NCBI RefSeq assembly: GCF_963675305.1 | Contig: NZ_OY776147.1 | Coordinates: 2,046,001-2,110,000 of the forward strand | Length of the DNA stretch: 64,000 bases | From: an uncultured Hyphomonas sp. | GTDB lineage: Bacteria > Pseudomonadota > Alphaproteobacteria > Caulobacterales > Hyphomonadaceae | Reading direction: 5' to 3' | In this document: piece by piece, positions 17,817-26,804 of the stretch | Position numbering within the stretch: position 1 is the stretch's first letter | How the letters are laid out: the number at the start of each line of letters is the position of its first letter | Translations under genes and position numbers: made by a program | The notes under the pieces: model-generated | Seen by the model: the letters and a program-made list of their open reading frames with translations, nothing else | Told to the model about the DNA's origin: nothing | The model's database searches: none

Positions 17817-18800
17817 ATGGAATTCAAGCGCTGGCGTTTAAGCGCCACATCCACCGTTGTCAACGCAGGGCTTGGACTTGCCCTGCTTTTTACCACGGCG
17901 GCCTGCAGCAAGCCGGAACAAGCGCCCAAATCCCCCCCGGAAACCTCTGCAATCACTGCAGATGTGGAGCTTCCGGCGGTATGGGCGACCCGTACACTGG
18001 AATCACCCGTCTCTGCAATCGCTTTGTCCGGCGGGTCACGCGGTATCCTGGCTGTCGCCTATGAGCCCGGCGGCCTCCAGTTCTTCGACATGGAAGCCGA
18101 ACGGATCGGCGAACCCACCAATTTCCGCGTTAAAGCGCTGGCCGGTGGCCAGTCCACCAATATCGGTGGGAGCACGCTTACTGTCTTCCCGGGCGTTGAC
18201 CGCGAAGGCACTGTAAAAGCTTATGTTTTCGGCGATGGCCTGATCGCCCCGGCGCAGGTCGATCTCTCTGTTGACGGCGAGACCTTCGTTGAAGGCCTTT
18301 GCTCCGGCCCGGCCGGTACGGAAGGCATCATGCGGCTGGCTTTCTGGACACTGGGCAATGACCGGGTCCTGCAGGCAGGAATCGTCAAGGAAACCGATGG
18401 GGAACTGAGCTGGGAACGCGGCGAATCCACATTCACCGACTTCCCGATCCAGTCCTGCGCCTACACCGATGACACGCTGGTCGCCTCCCCGCGTGCCACA
18501 GCTGCTGCCCCGCTGATCCGCGGCCAGGTCTCCGCGCTTCTGTCGCTGGAGCCTGATTCCGGTCTGAAACTGTCCACCGACCTCGGCATGACCACAACGG
18601 ACGTGAATATCCGCGACGGCCTCAGCGTGTTCGCCCCTGAGAAGCCGGTCGCCATGGCCGCCATGGGCACCATGATGTCCGGCGGTTACCCGGGCGGCGT
18701 GATCGCGCTGGCTGGCGAAGTGGAGCCGGGGAAAAGCCAGGTCGTGTTCGTCGACCCGAGCGAAATCACCTTGCCGGACGCTCAGACAGGCGGGAACTAA
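17817..18800 (+). CDS. Lipoprotein of unknown function
   Basis: 327 residues beginning with a signal peptide (MEFKRWRLSATSTVV...) and a probable lipobox TAAC, with Cys33 as the lipidation site. The mature part is rich in short beta-strand-like segments with repeated Gly and Asp, which suggests a beta-propeller or similar exported fold; this is only a compositional guess. The start at 17817 has GGAG eight bases upstream; an overlapping ATG at 17812 is in another frame. It is divergent from rplM and its TAA overlaps the stop of the convergent ctaA. No family recognised. Confidence 0.75.
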   Translation: MEFKRWRLSATSTVVNAGLGLALLFTTAACSKPEQAPKSPPETSAITADVELPAVWATRTLESPVSAIALSGGSRGILAVAYEPGGLQFFDMEAERIGEPTNFRVKALAGGQSTNIGGSTLTVFPGVDREGTVKAYVFGDGLIAPAQVDLSVDGETFVEGLCSGPAGTEGIMRLAFWTLGNDRVLQAGIVKETDGELSWERGESTFTDFPIQSCAYTDDTLVASPRATAAAPLIRGQVSALLSLEPDSGLKLSTDLGMTTTDVNIRDGLSVFAPEKPVAMAAMGTMMSGGYPGGVIALAGEVEPGKSQVVFVDPSEITLPDAQTGGN

Positions 18801-19834
18801 GCGGACGCATCAGGGCGCGCCGTCAGCCAGACCAGGCGGACGGCCGCCAGCGTCACCACGACTCCGATGGCCTGATGCAGAAGCGCCAGGTTCATCGGCG
18901 CCGCGTGCAAGAGGGTGAAAATCCCCCAGACAGCCTGCAGGCTGACCAGACCGGCAAAGACCATGAAGCTGCGCCCGTGCGCGGTTTTCCGGTATGCCCA
19001 TACCGCGACAAGGCTCGCCGCCCAGATCACATAGGCGAAGATGCGGTGATTGAACTGGGTCGCAGCCCGCCCTTCGAACAGGCTACGGATGCCCAGATCG
19101 CCCTCTATATAATGTGACGGCACCAGTTCGCCCGCCATCAGCGGCCAGTCATTGTAGCTGCGCCCGGCATCGAGGCCCGCCACCAGCGCGCCCGCTGCCA
19201 TCTGTACGAAAATCGCCACAAGCAACAATTTCGCCGTTACGCGTATCGCACGCGAGGCCGGGCTACGCGCGCGCTGGCCAAGGTCCAGCCACAACCAGGC
19301 GACCATGGCGAGGATCAGTAGCGCCAGAATGAAATGCGTCATCAACCGGTAAGGCGCGACATCCACCCGGGTCGTCTCGCCAATGCCGCTCGACACCATC
19401 CACCAGCCGATGGCGCCCTGCAGTCCGCCCAGCGCCACGAGCCCGAGAAGCTTCCACAGCAGCGGCCGCGTCAGCCATTTCCGCACTGCGAACACGGCAA
19501 TGCCCAGCACCGCCACAAGGCCGATCATCCTGCCGAAGAAACGATGCCCCCACTCCCACCAGTAAATATGCTGGAACTCCGACATCGACATGCCGTGATT
19601 GATGTAGCGGTATTCCGCCGTATCCCGGTATTTCGCAAAAGCCTCGTTCCAGGCATCTGCCGACAGCGGCGGGATGGCGCCCTTGATCGGGTCCCATTCC
19701 GTAATCGACAAGCCGGAATCTGTCAGGCGGGTCGCGCCGCCGATCAGGATCATCGCATAGACCATGAGGCCGACCAGAATCAGCCAGCGGCGGATCCAGA
19801 GGGCTGCAGCGGGGGGGATTGTGGTTTCGCTCAT
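18797..19834 (-). CDS. ctaA: Heme A synthase (COX15/CtaA type)
   Basis: Inner-membrane enzyme that oxidises the C8 methyl of heme O to the formyl group of heme A. 345 residues, eight predicted helices, with the paired conserved histidines visible in WGHRFFGR, YRLMTHF, QFNHRIF and LLHQAIG. The frame is open far upstream to 20296, but that extension is low-complexity and the ATG at 19834 starts the canonical protein. Its presence implies an aa3-type cytochrome c oxidase elsewhere in the genome in addition to the bo3 quinol oxidase in this window. Confidence 0.95.
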   Translation of the reverse strand: MSETTIPPAAALWIRRWLILVGLMVYAMILIGGATRLTDSGLSITEWDPIKGAIPPLSADAWNEAFAKYRDTAEYRYINHGMSMSEFQHIYWWEWGHRFFGRMIGLVAVLGIAVFAVRKWLTRPLLWKLLGLVALGGLQGAIGWWMVSSGIGETTRVDVAPYRLMTHFILALLILAMVAWLWLDLGQRARSPASRAIRVTAKLLLVAIFVQMAAGALVAGLDAGRSYNDWPLMAGELVPSHYIEGDLGIRSLFEGRAATQFNHRIFAYVIWAASLVAVWAYRKTAHGRSFMVFAGLVSLQAVWGIFTLLHAAPMNLALLHQAIGVVVTLAAVRLVWLTARPDASA

Positions 19835-19906
19835 GCGCTTTAATTGACGTGAGGCTGCCGCTCGGCAAGGGTCTGCGGGGTCGCATCTGCACAAAGGACT
19901 GCATTC

Positions 19907-20113
19907 ATGCGCAAGCCGCTCACCGCCCTGATCCTCCTGGTCTACCTGTTCATTTATATTGTGCTGGCCGCTACGATCGGCGGTATGACCTCGAACTGGC
20001 CGCGCTGGGCTGAGCTGGTCTTCTATGTCGTGGCCGGGATTGCATGGATCTTCCCGCTGAAGCCGCTTTTCGCGTGGATGAACCGCGGCACGCCGCCGCC
20101 AGAAGACGAATAG
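19907..20113 (+). CDS. DUF2842 small membrane protein
   Basis: 68 residues with two transmembrane helices (about 7-27 and 36-57) joined by a short loop containing NWPRWAELVFYVVAG, the hallmark of the alphaproteobacterial DUF2842 family. AAAGGA lies 9 bases upstream of the ATG. Function is unknown; it lies divergently from ctaA, with 72 bases between starts. Confidence 0.85.
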   Translation: MRKPLTALILLVYLFIYIVLAATIGGMTSNWPRWAELVFYVVAGIAWIFPLKPLFAWMNRGTPPPEDE

Positions 20114-20246
20114 GCCGGTTGCCCGCAAAACAGCCATATGCGCGGCGTGTGGATTTCCGCTGAATGATTTAAGCAGACCGGTACGACTGTCTGTCATACT
20201 GCCCCGGTAAGAATGCAGGATTTCCGTTCGCAGCAGAAAGCTGGCC

Positions 20247-22046
20247 ATGCCCAAAGATACTTCAGGCACCCCCCGCCCCGGTTCTACGCAGAACACACCC
20301 GCAGCCGATCCCGACGCCGCCCGTCAGGGCGCCTTCGAGGCAATGGACCGGATGCGGGACGTGATGATCAGCCGCTTTACCGGGGGCCTGTCTCCCGCCT
20401 CGCTGGCGCTCGCTTACATGGACTGGCTTCTGCACCTGCAGGCTGCGCCGGGCAAACAGCTGGAAATGGCTCAGAAAACCTATCGCAAGGCCAGCCGCCT
20501 GTCGGCCTACATGCTCTCGGCCGCCGGACAGGAAGAGGCCGATTGCTGTATCGAGGCTCTGCCGGGCGACAACCGGTTCCGCGATCCCGCCTGGCGCAAG
20601 CAGCCCTTCGGCCTGTGGTCGCAATCCTTCCTGCTGACCCAGCAATGGTGGCACAATCTGACCCATGATGTGCCGGGCGTCAGTCCGCATCATGAGGAAG
20701 TCGTCTCCTTCGTCGCCCGCCAGCTGCTCGACATTTACGCCCCTTCGAACAACCCGTTCACAAATCCGGAAGTTCTGGAGCGCACGCGCGAAACCGGCGG
20801 TCAGAACTTCATCAATGGCTTCAACAACTGGCGCGAAGACATGCGCCGCCAGATCCAGGGCAAGCCACCGGTCGGCACCGAAGACTTCATCCCGGGTGAA
20901 CAAGTCGCCGTCACGCCCGGCAAAGTCGTCTTCCGCAATCACCTGATCGAACTGATCCAGTATGCCCCGGCCACGAAAGAGGTTCACGCCGAACCGATCC
21001 TGATCACACCGGCCTGGATCATGAAGTACTATATTCTCGACCTCTCTCCGACGAATTCGATGGTGAAATACCTGACCGAGCAGGGCTTCACCGTCTTCAT
21101 GATTTCCTGGCGCAATCCGGGCGCCGACGATCACGAGCTCTCCCTCAACGATTATCGTCGCATGGGTGTGATGGATGCGCTCGATGCCATCAGCGCGATC
21201 TGTCCGGACCGGAAAGTCCACGCCGCGGGCTATTGCCTGGGCGGCACGCTTCTTTCCATCGCGGCGTCCACCATGGCACGGGACGGCGATGACCGGCTGG
21301 CGTCTGTCTCCCTCCTGGCGGCGCAGACAGATTTCAGCGAACCGGGGGAACTCGCCCTCTTCATAGACCACAGCCAGATGCACTTCCTGGAAAGCGTGAT
21401 GTGGAATCGGGGCTTTCTCTCCGCCGACGAAATGGCCGGGGCCTTTCAGCTCCTGCGCTCGAACGACCTGCTCTGGTCGCGCCTTGTCCGTGAATACATG
21501 ATGGGGGAACGCGCCCCCATGTTCGACATCATGGCCTGGAACGCCGACACGACGCGCATGCCTTACAAGATGCATGCGGAGTATCTGAAGAAGCTCTATA
21601 TCAATAATGACTTGTCCAATGGGCGTTTCATGGTCGACGGCCGCCCGGTCAATCTGCAGGGTTTGCGGGTGCCGGTCTTCGCCGTGGGCACCGAACGGGA
21701 CCATGTTGCGCCATGGCGCTCGGTCTTCAAGATCCATCACCTCCTCGACACCGATCTGACCTTCGCGCTGGCGAATGGCGGGCACAATGCCGGCATTGTC
21801 AGCGAGCCCGGTCATAATGGCCGCCATTACCGGATCGCCCATCACCGGCACCGCGATCCGATCCTCAGCCCGGACCAGTGGCTGGAAGCGGCAAAGGAAC
21901 GTTCGGGCTCGTGGTGGGAGAGCTGGACAGAGTGGCTGACGGCGCAGTCTTCGTCCGACCTCATCCGCCCGCCCAGGACAGGCGCGGCGCGAAAAGGATA
22001 TCCCGCGCTTGAAGACGCCCCCGGAACCTATGTATTCCAGAGATAG
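20247..22046 (+). CDS. Second PHA synthase-family protein (PhaC/alpha-beta hydrolase)
   Basis: 599 residues. Same architecture as the first PhaC: N-terminal domain, then hydrolase core with GYCLGG (nucleophile Cys330), Asp485 (GTERDHVAP) and His513 (NGGHNAG), and the tryptophan-rich SWWESWTEW tail. Sequence divergence from the first copy is large, especially in the N-terminal 120 residues, so this is an old paralogue or separate acquisition. It heads an operon with a MaoC-phosphotransacylase fusion 12 bases downstream and acetate kinase. That arrangement suggests a role coupling PHA or hydroxyacyl-CoA turnover to acyl phosphate formation. Whether it makes polymer is not known from sequence, but the catalytic triad is intact. 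Confidence 0.9.
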   Translation: MPKDTSGTPRPGSTQNTPAADPDAARQGAFEAMDRMRDVMISRFTGGLSPASLALAYMDWLLHLQAAPGKQLEMAQKTYRKASRLSAYMLSAAGQEEADCCIEALPGDNRFRDPAWRKQPFGLWSQSFLLTQQWWHNLTHDVPGVSPHHEEVVSFVARQLLDIYAPSNNPFTNPEVLERTRETGGQNFINGFNNWREDMRRQIQGKPPVGTEDFIPGEQVAVTPGKVVFRNHLIELIQYAPATKEVHAEPILITPAWIMKYYILDLSPTNSMVKYLTEQGFTVFMISWRNPGADDHELSLNDYRRMGVMDALDAISAICPDRKVHAAGYCLGGTLLSIAASTMARDGDDRLASVSLLAAQTDFSEPGELALFIDHSQMHFLESVMWNRGFLSADEMAGAFQLLRSNDLLWSRLVREYMMGERAPMFDIMAWNADTTRMPYKMHAEYLKKLYINNDLSNGRFMVDGRPVNLQGLRVPVFAVGTERDHVAPWRSVFKIHHLLDTDLTFALANGGHNAGIVSEPGHNGRHYRIAHHRHRDPILSPDQWLEAAKERSGSWWESWTEWLTAQSSSDLIRPPRTGAARKGYPALEDAPGTYVFQR

Positions 22047-22058
22047 GAGTCTCAGCCC

Positions 22059-23459
22059 ATGATCGATGTCTTTCTCGAAAACCGCACCTATGACCAGATC
22101 AGGGTCGGTGACAACGCTTGCCTGGAGCGAACCGTCACAGAGAATGACATCGAACTGTTCGCCCTTGTCTCCGGCGATGTGAACCCGGCACACCTCGATG
22201 CAGAGTTCGCGGCGAAGGACATCTTCGGCAAGCCGGTCGCGCATGGCATGTGGACGGCCTCGCTCGTCTCCGCCGTCCTTGGCACCACCCTGCCTGGCCC
22301 CGGCTGCATCTATCTCGGCCAGACCATCGCTTTCACCAAACCGGTCTTTCCTGGCGACACCGTCACCGCGACGGTGACCGTGCTGGAGAAGCAGGACAAG
22401 AAACGCCTCGTCCGGCTGGAAACCGTCTGCACCAATCAGGATGGCGAGACCGTCCTGAAAGGCGAAGCGACCGTCATCGCACCGAAAGACAGCGTCCGCG
22501 TCAAACGCAAGCACATGCCCGGCATCCGCCTGCGCCGCCATGACCGCTATGACGCGTTCATCGAGCGCGCCAAGGCGTCTCCCACCGTCCGGGCGGCGAT
22601 CGTTCATCCCTGCTCCGCCGTTGCCATTCAGGGCGCCGTCGAAGTTCGGGACGAGGACCTGTTGGATCCCGTCCTGATCGGCCCGCGGGCCAAGATCGAG
22701 GCCGCCGCCGCCGAAGCCGGCGTTTCGCTCGATGGATTCCAGATCATCGAAACCGAACACAGCCACGCCGCAGCAGAAAAGGCCGTGGAAATGGCCGTCA
22801 GCGGTGAAGTCGCCGTCCTCGTGAAGGGAAGTCTCCACACAGACGAACTGCTCGGAGCTGTCGTCGCCCCTGATTCCGGCCTGCGCACCGAACGCCGCAT
22901 CAGCCATGTCTATGCCATGGACATCCCGGCTTACGACAAACCGCTCATCGTGACCGACGCGGCGGTGAATATCCTTCCCTCCCTCGATCAGAAACGCGAC
23001 ATCTGCCAGAACGCCGTCGACCTGATGCACCAGCTGGGCGTCGAGGCGCCGCTGGTCGCTGTGCTCGCCGCGGTCGAAACCGTCAATGACAGCATGCCAG
23101 CCACGCTGGACGCTGCCGCGCTCACCGTCATGGCGGCGCGGGGACAGATTTCCGGCGCCCGGGTGGATGGCCCGCTCGCCTTCGACAATGCGATCAGCAT
23201 GGCCGCGGCGAAAACCAAGGGCATCGTCTCCCCGGTCGCTGGCCAGGCGGACATCCTCCTCGTGCCGGACCTTGAAGCCGGGAACATGCTGGCCAAACAG
23301 CTGATCTATTTTGCCGATGCCATCGCCGCCGGCCTGATCCTTGGCGCGCGCGTGCCGATCGTGCTGACCAGCCGGGCCGATCCGCTGACTGCCCGCATGG
23401 CGTCTGCGGCGCTCGCGCGGTTGAGTGTCGGCATGACCTACACCAAATCGGGCAGCTGA
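22059..23459 (+). CDS. Bifunctional enoyl-CoA hydratase (MaoC) / phosphate acyltransferase
   Basis: 466 residues. The N-terminal 150 residues form a MaoC hot-dog domain (FALVSGDVNPAHLD, with the D-N-H catalytic set). From about residue 160 follows a phosphate acetyl/butyryltransferase domain (IVHPCSAVAIQGAVE, then VLVKGSLHTDELL and DRISH-like TERRISHVYAMD). This fused family is known beside PHA synthase and acetate kinase genes. It would hydrate crotonyl-CoA or similar and exchange CoA for phosphate. AGGAG overlaps the upstream stop. It ends one base before the ackA start, so the three genes are one operon. Confidence 0.9.
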   Translation: MIDVFLENRTYDQIRVGDNACLERTVTENDIELFALVSGDVNPAHLDAEFAAKDIFGKPVAHGMWTASLVSAVLGTTLPGPGCIYLGQTIAFTKPVFPGDTVTATVTVLEKQDKKRLVRLETVCTNQDGETVLKGEATVIAPKDSVRVKRKHMPGIRLRRHDRYDAFIERAKASPTVRAAIVHPCSAVAIQGAVEVRDEDLLDPVLIGPRAKIEAAAAEAGVSLDGFQIIETEHSHAAAEKAVEMAVSGEVAVLVKGSLHTDELLGAVVAPDSGLRTERRISHVYAMDIPAYDKPLIVTDAAVNILPSLDQKRDICQNAVDLMHQLGVEAPLVAVLAAVETVNDSMPATLDAAALTVMAARGQISGARVDGPLAFDNAISMAAAKTKGIVSPVAGQADILLVPDLEAGNMLAKQLIYFADAIAAGLILGARVPIVLTSRADPLTARMASAALARLSVGMTYTKSGS

Positions 23460-23460
23460 C

Positions 23461-24648
23461 ATGTCCGGCCCGCTGCTGATGACCTTCAATGCCGGGTCTT
23501 CCTCCGTGAAGATCGGCCTCTTCAGCATCGAAGGCGAGCGGCTGGACCGGATTGCGCATGCGCTGATCGACTTCCGGCACAGCCCGCTCACCTTCCACCT
23601 CGTCGAAGGCAAGGCGGTCTTCGATGTGGAGCTGAAGGCCGATCATGCCGATCACCTCACCGATGTGATGGCGGAAACGCTGGACTGGATCTCAGAGCAT
23701 TATGACCTCAGTGAACTGACCTGTGTCGGTCACCGCGTTGTGCATGGCGGGGACGAATTCGATGGCCCGGTCCGGATCGATGACAATTCCCTCGCCCGCA
23801 TCGAAGCGCTCTCTATTCTGGCGCCGCTGCACCAGCCGCAGGCGCTCCGTCTCATACGCGCGATGCGGCAGGTCCGGCCGGAGCTCACGCAGGTCGCCTC
23901 GTTCGACACCGTTTTCCACCGCACCAATCCGGATCTGATCCGCCGCTTTGCCCTGCCGCGCGCGCTGCATGACCGGGGGATCAAGCGCTATGGCTTCCAT
24001 GGCCTCTCCTACAAATTCATTGCCGCCGAGCTGCGCCGCCAGTTCCCGGAGGCTGCTGCCGGACGCGTGATCGCGGCACATCTTGGCAGCGGCGCGAGCC
24101 TTTGCGCCATGCGGGATGGCCAGAGCCAGGACACGAGCATGGGATTTTCGACCCTGGACGGTGTGCCGATGGCGACGCGCTGCGGGGCGCTGGACGCCGG
24201 CGTGATCCTTCACCTGCTGCAGCAGGAACACCGCACGGCCAGCGAGGTGGAAGACATGCTCTACCACCAGTCCGGACTGAAAGGTGTGTCCGGCGGCATC
24301 AGCGCCGACTGCCGCGAACTCCAGGCGAGCGACGATCCGCATGCAAAAGAAGCGCTGGACCTGTTCACCCTGCGCATTGCCGGGGAGATCGGCCGACTCT
24401 CCATGAGCATTGGCGGGCTGGATGCACTCGTTTTCACAGCGGGCATCGGGGAGAATGATGCCGCGGTCCGGTCGGCGGTTGCCGGTCATCTCGGCTGGAT
24501 GGGGCTCACACTGTCGGAAGACGCGAACCAGAAGAATGCGCCCTGCATCTCCACACCTGAGAGCCCCGTGAAAGCCTTTGTTATTCCGACCAATGAAGAA
24601 CGCGTGATTGCCGAAGAGGCCTTCGCTGTCTCAAACGGCAAGGCCTGA
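23461..24648 (+). CDS. ackA: Acetate/propionate kinase
   Basis: Interconverts acyl phosphate + ADP and acid + ATP. 395 residues of the ASKHA fold, with the N-terminal FNAGSSSVK phosphate motif, the HRVVHGG signature around residue 95, FHGLSY near 180, HLGSGAS near 206 and FTAGIGEN near 323. Last gene of the PHA synthase-phosphotransacylase-kinase operon, so its substrate may be acetyl, propionyl or a hydroxyacyl phosphate produced by the partner enzyme. It permits substrate-level ATP synthesis from stored carbon under low oxygen, which is an inference from context. Confidence 0.93.
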   Translation: MSGPLLMTFNAGSSSVKIGLFSIEGERLDRIAHALIDFRHSPLTFHLVEGKAVFDVELKADHADHLTDVMAETLDWISEHYDLSELTCVGHRVVHGGDEFDGPVRIDDNSLARIEALSILAPLHQPQALRLIRAMRQVRPELTQVASFDTVFHRTNPDLIRRFALPRALHDRGIKRYGFHGLSYKFIAAELRRQFPEAAAGRVIAAHLGSGASLCAMRDGQSQDTSMGFSTLDGVPMATRCGALDAGVILHLLQQEHRTASEVEDMLYHQSGLKGVSGGISADCRELQASDDPHAKEALDLFTLRIAGEIGRLSMSIGGLDALVFTAGIGENDAAVRSAVAGHLGWMGLTLSEDANQKNAPCISTPESPVKAFVIPTNEERVIAEEAFAVSNGKA

Positions 24649-24718
24649 GCGGAACGCCCAGCACATCCGCCCGGACACGCGTCAGCGCTCCGGCAAAAGA
24701 CCTGATTATGCGGCAAAC

Positions 24719-25318
24719 TCAGCTCGTATCGGCGGGTGGCCAGTCGCGCAGGGCTTGGGTCAGCTGTACGGTCAGGCCACCCGAGACGAGGGCGAGGGCG
24801 GCGGGCATGGCGTGCGTTCTGGGAATGGGCGCGATATAGGGCCGGGCCTCGCCGTCTGCTTTCCAGCGCTGGATCGTGCGCGCCAGGCATTTCGCCCGGC
24901 GCCTGCAGAATTTCAGCGTTTCAAGCATGGCTTCCCAACGGGCGATCAGGGGCGCGGCGGGCACGGGGCCTCGTGTCGGCACAGTAATAGGCCCATGCAG
25001 GAAGTCTGGCGCCTCACCCGCAGGCACCGGCAGGACGGAAAAGAACGCCTTGCGCGCCTTTGGTTCGCCTTCTGTCTTTTCAAAATAATTGCTCGCCAGG
25101 CGCGGTACCAGAGGCGCCAGCTCCACTTGCAGGGCCATCAGGAAGATCAGACGGCGGAGCAGCACGGCAAGCCGTTTCAGCTCTGCCGAGACGCGGTGCT
25201 TCACTGTTTTCGAGATCAGCTCTGGCTGTTTGAACAGATCGGCATTCACGCCCGCTTCGGCCACGGCGCGGGCAATCGTCTTGTAGGCATGAATGATGAA
25301 ATCGGAGAACTGTGTCAT
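24719..25318 (-). CDS. Hypothetical protein
   Basis: 199 residues, basic and mostly helical, with no signal peptide and no long hydrophobic segment. The middle is proline-rich and the region around residues 140-158 has a Cys/Arg cluster (FCRRRAKCLARTIQRW). A GTG at 25369 would add 17 codons, but it lies inside a hairpin element; the ATG at 25318 lacks a clear ribosome binding site, so the start is uncertain. I do not recognise a family. It is convergent with ackA (70 bases between stops). Confidence 0.55.
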   Translation of the reverse strand: MTQFSDFIIHAYKTIARAVAEAGVNADLFKQPELISKTVKHRVSAELKRLAVLLRRLIFLMALQVELAPLVPRLASNYFEKTEGEPKARKAFFSVLPVPAGEAPDFLHGPITVPTRGPVPAAPLIARWEAMLETLKFCRRRAKCLARTIQRWKADGEARPYIAPIPRTHAMPAALALVSGGLTVQLTQALRDWPPADTS

Positions 25319-25366
25319 GGCGGAGAGACTGCCATGGCCGCGTATCAGACGGATAGGAAGCGCCTT

Positions 25367-25404
25367 CACCTCCCATGCCCTCGCGGGCGAGGGCGTGGGA
25401 GGTG
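25367..25404. repeat. Intergenic inverted repeat (REP-like hairpin)
   Basis: An almost perfect hairpin with arms CACCTCCCATGCCCTCGC and GCGAGGGCGTGGGAGGTG around a 2-base loop, one mismatch. The CACCTCCC/GGGAGGTG ends match the motif in the element at 55420-55548, so both probably belong to one dispersed family. Confidence 0.6.
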
Positions 25405-25460
25405 AGGGATTGGGGCGTGCCTGTCCACAAAGCCTCCAGCCATGACGAGGGGCGGACCAC

Positions 25461-25520
25461 GCCTGACCACGTCATGACCATGCATGACCTGTCATGACGA
25501 TACCGGACTATAGCGGATCA
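25461..25520. repeat. CATGAC-rich intergenic repeat, copy 1
   Basis: Contains several CATGAC/GTCATG hexamers, including the 16-mer CATGACCATGCATGAC at 25473-25488, then TACCGGACTATA at 25501-25512 and CGGATCA at the tolC-family stop codon. The same 16-mer and 12-mer occur at 55645-55674. The right end of the element overlaps the stop codon of the neighbouring gene. Confidence 0.6.
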
Positions 25521-26804
25521 GGGCAGCGTGGCGAGCTGTTGTTCCAGTTCCGAGGACAGGGACAGGAGGCGCGCTTCGGCGATCTGCAGCTGGGTTGCCG
25601 CGCGGTAGCGGGCAATCTGCGCGTCGCGGAATTCATTCTCCGCATCCAGAGCATCGACCAGCGTGCGGATACCGGCCTGCTGCTCTTTCTGGGCCCCTTC
25701 GGCGGCAAGCTCTGCGGCTTTCTCGGCCCGCTCGGCCGCAGCCAGCGACAGGCGGCGGGCTTCAATGTCGCCCCAGAGACCGGCCACCGCTTCGTGCAGC
25801 TGCAGCTCGGCGGCGCGAACATTGGCCGTGGCAGCACTGCGCCCGGCAATGGCTTCACGCTTGGAGGCGTTGCGCAGGCCGCTGGTGAGCAGCGGGACTT
25901 CGACGCGCACAAAGGCGCCGACATCGCTGATCTGGTCCTCGAAGAAGAAGTAGACATCTTCCCCGGTCGTGGCGCGGGCGCGCAGCGAGACTTTCGGGCC
26001 AAACTTGCCCTTTGCCTCGGCCACCCTGTGCCCGGCGGAGATTTCGGCGGCGCGGGCGGCGGCAAGGTCAGGGTTGCGGGACATGACGCGCGACAGGGCG
26101 GCCTGCATGTCCCCGCCGACGATTTCACCGAGGGCGGGTGGTTCTGCGGTGACGGCATGGTCGACGCCGGTCAGGCGGGCAAGGCGTGCCCAGGCCCCGG
26201 ACAGCGCTGCGCGGGCGGCTTCCCGCTGGGCCTGTGCGGAGGCAAGGCGCGCTTCAGTGAGGGCGATGTCAGTGCGGGTCACCTGCCCCTGATCGAACCG
26301 GGCCTGCGTTTCGTCGAGCCGGATGCGGAAGGTGGAAACGCGGGCTTCGGCGACTTCGACCGTCCGCTCGGCGAGCCAGGCATTGGCGTAGGCTTCGAAC
26401 GTGTCGAGGATCAGCCGCTCGCGCGCGCCGAGCAGCTGGTAGCCGGCGGCTTCGCGCTGGGCCTTGGCCGCGTCGACGGCGGCGCCGAGGGCACCGGACT
26501 GGAACACGGTCCATTCCGCCTGAAGGCCAGCCGAGCGCGGCACCTGGGAGATCCGGTCCTGCGTGAAGTCCGTTTCCACGGCGCCGACTTCTGCCTGAAA
26601 TCCGGCCTGTAGGCCGCGGCCTGCGCGGGCAGCGTCCACCCCGGCACGGCTGCGCTCAACGCCAGCCTCAGCCTGTTCCAGCGACGGATCATGACCCAGC
26701 GCCTGCTGCACGGCATCGCGCAGCGAGATCGGCTGAGCCAGCGCAACCGGTGCGGCCAGTGCCAGAAGGCTGACAGACAGGCGGCGGACAAATTTCATGC
26801 TCAT
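25518..26804 (-). CDS. TolC-family outer membrane efflux channel
   Basis: 428 residues: signal peptide (to about VALAQ, residue 24), then two repeats of long alpha-helical hairpins rich in Ala, Arg and Glu as in the TolC/OEP family. It would form the outer-membrane duct for the RND adaptor and pump encoded on the opposite arm of the cluster. The start overlaps the stop of the DUF2892 gene by 4 bases, so it is cotranslated with the sqr-trxC-DUF2892 operon. Being last in a sulfide-oxidation operon, rather than next to the pump, is unusual. Confidence 0.88.
   Translation of the reverse strand: MSMKFVRRLSVSLLALAAPVALAQPISLRDAVQQALGHDPSLEQAEAGVERSRAGVDAARAGRGLQAGFQAEVGAVETDFTQDRISQVPRSAGLQAEWTVFQSGALGAAVDAAKAQREAAGYQLLGARERLILDTFEAYANAWLAERTVEVAEARVSTFRIRLDETQARFDQGQVTRTDIALTEARLASAQAQREAARAALSGAWARLARLTGVDHAVTAEPPALGEIVGGDMQAALSRVMSRNPDLAAARAAEISAGHRVAEAKGKFGPKVSLRARATTGEDVYFFFEDQISDVGAFVRVEVPLLTSGLRNASKREAIAGRSAATANVRAAELQLHEAVAGLWGDIEARRLSLAAAERAEKAAELAAEGAQKEQQAGIRTLVDALDAENEFRDAQIARYRAATQLQIAEARLLSLSSELEQQLATLP

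Noticed and set aside
20262..23612. Minus-strand frame of 1116 codons opposite the second PHA synthase and phosphotransacylase
   Set aside because: It is a shadow of the coding strand in GC-rich DNA: no conserved motif, odd composition (many Arg, His, Gly), and both plus-strand genes are clear family members.
25370..25520. CRISPR-like repeats near 25.4 kb
   Set aside because: The CATGAC repeats are irregular, short and lack unique spacers of constant length; they are intergenic repeats.
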